64,000 nucleotides of DNA from Triglochin maritima (taxonomy: Eukaryota; Streptophyta; Magnoliopsida; Alismatales; Juncaginaceae). Every line of letters begins with the position of its first letter. The first letter of the stretch is position 1. Below, piece after piece: positions 59,690 to 64,000 of the stretch. The stretch is taken from assembly GCA_963682175.1 (NCBI GenBank), contig OY821788.1, forward strand, positions 13,472,001 to 13,536,000, written 5' to 3'. Both the position numbers and the translations under genes were made by a program. The notes below the pieces were generated by a model. The model had not been told where the DNA came from and did no database searches. It saw nothing but the letters and a program-made list of their open reading frames with translations.

Positions 59690-60265
59690 GGTCGAACAAG
59701 ATCAAACTAGCGGTCGACCGTTTGGAAGGTCTACGCTAAACATTTAATATACATATATATCTAGTCGGTCGAACCAGGGTCCGTTCCACCGATAAGAAAG
59801 CCTGTCTGAATCCTGCCCACTGTATTCGGTCGACCGAAACTCTTCCGGTCGACCGGATCAACAAGCACTTCACTGCAGGAAAACTGCACGCGGTCGGTCG
59901 ACCGGATCACAACGAGTGGTCGACCGTTTAGATGGTCAACGCTCTTGACCGACTTTGCGCAGTTCGGTCGACCGAGACACACACTCAGTCGGTCGAAGGT
60001 CTGTCTAACCTATCTACTGGGATTCGGTCGACCGAATAACCACCGGTCGACCGGCTAATATAACCCTTAGATTCCCGCTAAAATTTGGCATAAACGGTCG
60101 ACCGTCACACAGACGTCATTCGACCATTTTCGGGCAGTAAGTTAATATTCACTAAACTCGGTCGACCGACCCAACCACCGGTCGACCGAAACACACATTT
60201 CCCCTTTGGACAAGCATCATCTAGACGATGTTCGGTCGACCGAACTCTTAATCGGTCGACCGAAC
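59690..60265. repeat. Array of paired CGGTCGACCG palindromes in the gypsy-type solo LTR
   Basis: First sites of each pair start at 59827, 59895, 59965, 60025, 60095, 60159 and 60233 (spacings 60-74 bp). The second site lies 19-25 bp downstream, with 19-20 bp in four pairs (59846, 60044, 60179, 60253). Most first sites are perfect 10-bp palindromes. Linkers differ between units, so the sites are better conserved than the rest. Confidence 0.85.
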
Positions 60266-61330
60266 AGAGCGTCTTCAACCTTTGTCCAGTCGGGTTTCGC
60301 CGGGGAAACGACACCAACGCCGCCCCCTACACTCCCACACCTCTTGGGGAGTTACTATGAAGACTTGGCATACCTTTCACCGTGGAGAGATGCGCGCTGG
60401 CGAGCTCCTCCTTCTCCCCGGCGATTCTAGCTTCTTCTCCCTCCTTCCTTCGTTCTCGTCGCTCCTCCCTCGCGTGCGCCTCCACCATGTTGCCGGAGCT
60501 CTTCTCCCTCCTTCTCTGATCTCCGGAATGAAATGAGAAAGGTGAGGTTTGGGGGTGGAATGAAATCAACAACAAAAGAGAAGAAATGAGTGAGTTTTTG
60601 CTTCTTAAACACCAAACCCCATGCGCTACAGTAACCGGCCCCTACCTAAACCCTAAACCTCATCATCCTCTTCTCTTCCCCATGCAAGCACACCAAAACC
60701 CATGCCTCCAACCCTAATTTCGTGGGTTTAATCCCAAATGAGGGATTAGATCATAACACTTAACCTCTGTTTTCTTTCTAAGGTTGCCTTGTCACTATAG
60801 AAGAATTGTTTGATTTTTGTTACTGGGAATTTTGAACAATGTTAAGTTGATACAATTTGGTTTGCTTATTTTGATGGTTGGAAGGTGCTGATGCATGAGG
60901 GGAAATGAGAATTTTATTTCAAAATCATATGCATGAAATCTATATTTATTTCATCCATGCCTGTTGCACATCCACTTCCACTCCACCAGCATTCTTTTCA
61001 TTGTTTCAGTCACCACAACTATAAGTGACAGCTCCATCAAACTAGGGATCCATTGATGGTCTCCACACTACTTTTACAGTGCATGTTAGAATTTCACCTC
61101 TGTAAATCTATGATAAATGTTCAGGATGCATGATATATTTGATATTTGTCTAGTTATTGTTTTATGAGAAGTTGTATGGAGGAATTGAAGAAATTTTGGG
61201 CCACCAACGTATTATTTATCATGACTCAATTTGCACATTTTTGTTTGAGGGTATTCCTCGTGATCAGCTAAGCCTGGGATAAGAACTCAAATTGTCAATA
61301 TCGTGTAATCATTCTTAGTTATATTGTCCG

Positions 61331-61482
61331 CATTATATTGCATACCATACATAGATTTAACCTGTGTTGCTATTGAACATAATTATTCACACTTTCTTTT
61401 CTTGTGCATTATATTGCATACCATACATAGATTTAACATGTGTTGCTATTAAACATAATTATTTACACTTTCTTTTCTTGTG
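61331..61482. repeat. Two-copy tandem duplication, 76-bp unit
   Basis: CATTATATTGCATACCATAC starts at 61331 and 61407. The two 76-bp units differ at only a few positions. Confidence 0.9.
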
Positions 61483-62096
61483 CATCAACATACATATGTG
61501 TGAGCAAAACTATTCCAATACATGAATTTAACCCCTCTACAACTACCAAATTAAGATAAAGTAACATGATTCGATATGTCTAGCTAATAGCACAAGAGTT
61601 GAATAAGTACAATACAAATCAGTTACATATATATCTAAACTCTAAAGCTTCCAAGTTGTTTCCCTCGAATTTCTATGTTTGTAGTACCGGAAGCAGGTTG
61701 AAAATACGGATGTGGTTACTACGTGATGATATACATGGAGGAAATCCTCGAACTGGCAACTCAAGACGTATGCCTATCCGAGATAATATAGATTGTTATT
61801 CACTTGTATAGTTGTAGTTTCAATATTTAGTTATTAAAAATTTTACTTGTATTTTGATAGGTCTTCCAAAAAAGTAGTAATCCCTTCTCGCAATAGGATC
61901 TCGATGAAACTCGCGACCGATGGGCTCGCTATTTTATCAGAAACATGTTGATGAACTAAGAGGTTCTCCTGTCACTAGCATTTTTTTGTAATTTAGTTAA
62001 CAAGTTCACTTGTATTACAAACATACAATTTATGACTTAATATAATCGCCTCAATTTTAGAATGAATGCCAGTTGTTTATGTATGAATTAATTCCA

Positions 62097-62230
62097 AGTG
62101 TGTTGAATGATTGTGTATGCTTGTATGTTTGTGTTTGTATTTGTGCATGTATGCTTGTATGTTTGTGTTTGTGCATGTATGCTTGTATGTTTCTGTTTGT
62201 ATGCTTGTATATACATGTGGATGAAAGTGT
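62097..62230. repeat. Minisatellite with TGTATGCTTGTATGTTTGTG unit
   Basis: Three to four units of about 28-33 bp built from GTATGCTTGTATGTTTSTGTTTG with GTGCAT linkers. Tract borders are approximate. Confidence 0.85.
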
Positions 62231-62339
62231 GTAAGTATTTATGAACGAATTTGGTGCAGGTTGTATGTACACGAATTACAAATACGATGACTAAATACAA
62301 GTGTACAGGATGTTATTTATTTATTTTTGTCCAGGTTTA

Positions 62340-62676
62340 AGAATAGACGTCGGATATTTGTATTCGCCGACGTCTATTCCTCTGAAGAAGGGAATAGACG
62401 TCAGTTGTATGTATCAGACGACGTCTATTCTTTAGGAATAAACGTCGTCTGTTATTTCACCGACGTCTATACCTAAAGAATAGACGTCAGACCTATATAA
62501 GGGCCGACGTCTATTCTTTAAGTATAGACGTCGGCTGATACATACAATCGACGTCTGATCTTTAGGTATAGACGTCGGATAAAGCACGTCCGACATCTAT
62601 GTATAGACGACGTACACATAGACGTCGGATCTGGGAATGTTGATGTCCGACGTATATTCCCTTTTATGTAGTAGTG
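62340..62676 (+). mobile_element. CACTA right terminus with AATAGACGTCGG subterminal repeats
   Basis: About a dozen AATAGACGTCGG/CCGACGTCTATT units in alternating orientation end in ATGTAGTAGTG at 62676. On the complementary strand this is CACTACTACAT, a canonical CACTA terminus. The following CAA may be one copy of the 3-bp target duplication. The left terminus was not found. Confidence 0.88.
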
Positions 62677-62718
62677 CAATATGCGAGATTCTGGTTCTAT
62701 GGTTAGCATCGGTATGAA

Positions 62719-64000
62719 CGGTTAGGATCTATGGCCCTGCAATAGCTAGATAAATGTGGAATTTAAAATACTAATCGAAGGATTAAGAGATAAGACGTGC
62801 AAACCACAAAATCGACGAGACCAGAGTTTAGAGAGGTTCGGCACCCACACCGGGGTCCTAGTCCTCCTCGCAAGCCTCGCTCGATCCCTCGAGTCTCACT
62901 TACGGTTCCACTAAATCTCCGTTCCGGACCGAGATCAACGTCGTTTACAACTCCGAGCCTCGCGAACAACCTCGCCTCACTCGTGTCTCCTCTCACAATC
63001 CGAGAGGGAGCTTCCTCGAAGCTTTACAACTCTTTGGTGATTCTTGAATAGGGATATGAAATCACAATCTAACTAACACTCTATACTTGAGCACACTTGG
63101 ATATGGATATGGAATTGGATATGCAAGTGGTGAAGTTTTGGCTTGAGTGTTGAGGATTGAGAGCTTGAAGATGTAGAAGATTTGGCTTTGAGTATTGGAT
63201 TGATAGAGAGTGTTCAAGAGATCTAAAACCAACAAATGAGGTCCTATTTATAAGCCTTCAAACTCAACGAGCAATTTGGGAGTTGGTGGGGAAATGGACC
63301 AATAGGAATGCAATATGTAACTTAAGCTTGGGAAAAAATCGATGCATCTTCAGTCGACCGTAAACCAAACGGTAGCCTGAAAAATTGGTATGATTTAAGA
63401 ATTCGGTTGACTGATTATGTATCGGATCACCATTCACCAACCTCCAGTAGCTTTTATCTATTTAGCCCTAATTAAGTTTGGTTAACTGAAGTCCATTCGG
63501 TTCACCGTTCCAAAGTGGACAGTAGAATTAGTTGGGCTCTGATCTACTCAAGTTCGGTTGACCATGTACACTTTGGTAGACCAAAGTTAGCATGGGTTTT
63601 GCGCTGACAATTATAGCTCAAATAGTGGTTGGGTACAACGATCAAGTGTCACATGTAAATAGACGTTGTGCACCTAAAGCCAATAAGGAATCGGTAGACC
63701 GATAGGTATTCGGTCGTCCGAAGTAGGACAAGTCAATTGGGCTCTAGGGACTCGATTCGAATGCGACCGTTGGAGCAAACTCCAAAACCAGTCCAGGGTT
63801 GTTTGGTCGACCGAAGGTGGTTTGGTCTTCCGTTGGGGCAATTCCAGAGAACACCTAAGTTTTACTGGTGGAAAGTATTCGGGTATCCGAAAGGTGTTCG
63901 GTGGACCGAACTAGACAGGATTCAGTTGACCGAAAGGAATTCGGTTTACTGATGATGGATGAGACAGAATCCTAGTGCTCAAGTTTACATTAAACCTTAT
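62719..64000 (-). mobile_element. Family A LTR (minus strand), cut by the window edge
   Basis: GGTTAGGATCTATGGCCCTG aligns with the 28274 copy (TGTTAGGATCGATGTCCCTC), as does the block 62930-63040 (CGAACAACCTCGCCTCACTC, CCGAGAGGGAGCTTCCTCGA). GGTTGACCG/GGTCGACCG modules fill 63350-63960. By comparison with the 1.43-kb copy it should end just past the window. Confidence 0.75.

Larger units (their letters stand above)
59031..60758 (-). mobile_element. Gypsy-type solo LTR (1.73 kb) with perfect 5-bp target duplication
   Basis: On the plus strand it runs from TGTAACGTCCCGGAAC to GATCATAACA, flanked by CTTAA on both sides (59026-59030, 60759-60763). On the minus strand it begins TGTTATGATC and ends CCGGGACGTTACA, the usual 3' end of plant gypsy LTRs before the tRNA-Met binding site, hence the minus orientation. 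It sits within the CACTA element. Open frames inside it (59227-59739, 60105-60615) show no known domain and lie in LTR or tandem-repeat sequence. Confidence 0.88.
60764..62330 (+). mobile_element. Right part of the plus-strand CACTA element, no clear coding
   Basis: Lies between the nested solo LTR and the subterminal repeats. AT-rich. A short open frame at 61599-61811 (LKIRMWLLRDDIHGGNPRTG) has no recognised domain but could be a coding remnant. Contains two local tandem repeats listed separately. Confidence 0.45.

Noticed and set aside
59277..59739. Overlapping open frames of 77-112 codons on both strands
   Set aside because: They lie in a tandemly duplicated part of a solo LTR. Open reading on both strands reflects composition, not a gene.
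59820..60265. CRISPR-like array of regularly spaced palindromes
   Set aside because: Plant nuclear DNA, variable 60-74 bp period, paired short sites rather than one repeat plus unique spacers, no cas genes.
60282..60615. Open frames rich in Ser/Leu/Pro or Arg/Glu
   Set aside because: Purine/pyrimidine-skewed LTR sequence; no conserved protein.
60640..60670. Interstitial telomere repeat (AAACCCT)
   Set aside because: Only about two units, common in 5' leaders and LTRs of plants.
62057..62300. His/Thr-rich open frames (YKHT...) on the minus strand
   Set aside because: Translations of the TGTATGCTTGTATG minisatellite.
1..64000. tRNA, rRNA, organelle-derived inserts
   Set aside because: No cloverleaf with A/B boxes, no rRNA core motifs and no recognisable plastid or mitochondrial gene were seen by eye. 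A tRNAscan-SE run and a plastome BLAST would settle it.

Overview
The window is plant nuclear DNA, most likely from a large, repeat-rich angiosperm genome. The two intact genes have GT-AG introns and plant-specific architectures (a patatin-like acyl hydrolase and a GTE-type bromodomain protein). The rest is a nest of plant transposable elements: Copia/Sirevirus, Ty3/gypsy, CACTA, hAT, MITE and foldback elements. I cannot name the species. I see no operons, ribosomal or tRNA genes, or CRISPR.

Layout: 1-13.6 kb is the gene-bearing part. A six-exon patatin-like gene (767-3932, +) and an eight- or nine-exon GTE1/GTE6-like gene (7487-13591, +) are separated by a degenerate tandem repeat, a MITE (5859-6062) and a foldback transposon (about 6256-7270) that ends about 200 bp before the GTE start codon. 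From 14.5 kb onward I find no intact host gene. 14.6-16.3 kb is a solo LTR with a perfect target duplication. 16.8-18.1 kb is a hAT-like element. 18.7-20.3 kb is a decayed CACTA element. 21.9-23.7 kb is an LTR of family A. 24.9-25.5 kb is a second hAT-like element.

26.1-38.5 kb reads best as one Sirevirus-like Copia element on the minus strand, broken up by later insertions. Its parts, in transcription order, are the integrase tail, RT and RNase H (38.46-36.47 kb), an env-position ORF (31.0-29.76 kb), the polypurine tract, and the 3' LTR (27.70-26.10 kb). Inserted into it are a family A solo LTR (28274-29704), a rearranged Ty3/gypsy fragment (31.25-33.6 kb), a family B LTR (33.7-35.0 kb) and a GC-rich tandem repeat carrying a hAT MITE.

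38.4-58 kb is dominated by families B and C, leader-rich LTR elements with Tat/Athila-like junctions. At least three copies of family C share an unfamiliar internal ORF, and two of them meet head to head near 44.94 kb. Family A LTRs are inserted among them at 47.7-49.2 and 52.4-53.9 kb.

58.0-62.7 kb is a second CACTA element (transposase remnant, terminus at 62676) interrupted by a gypsy-type solo LTR (59031-60758). A last family A LTR runs off the right edge.

The most unusual signal is a roughly 60-74 bp repeat module. It carries two copies of a palindrome around CGGTCGACCG, set 19-25 bp apart, and occurs in two LTR types that otherwise look unrelated.
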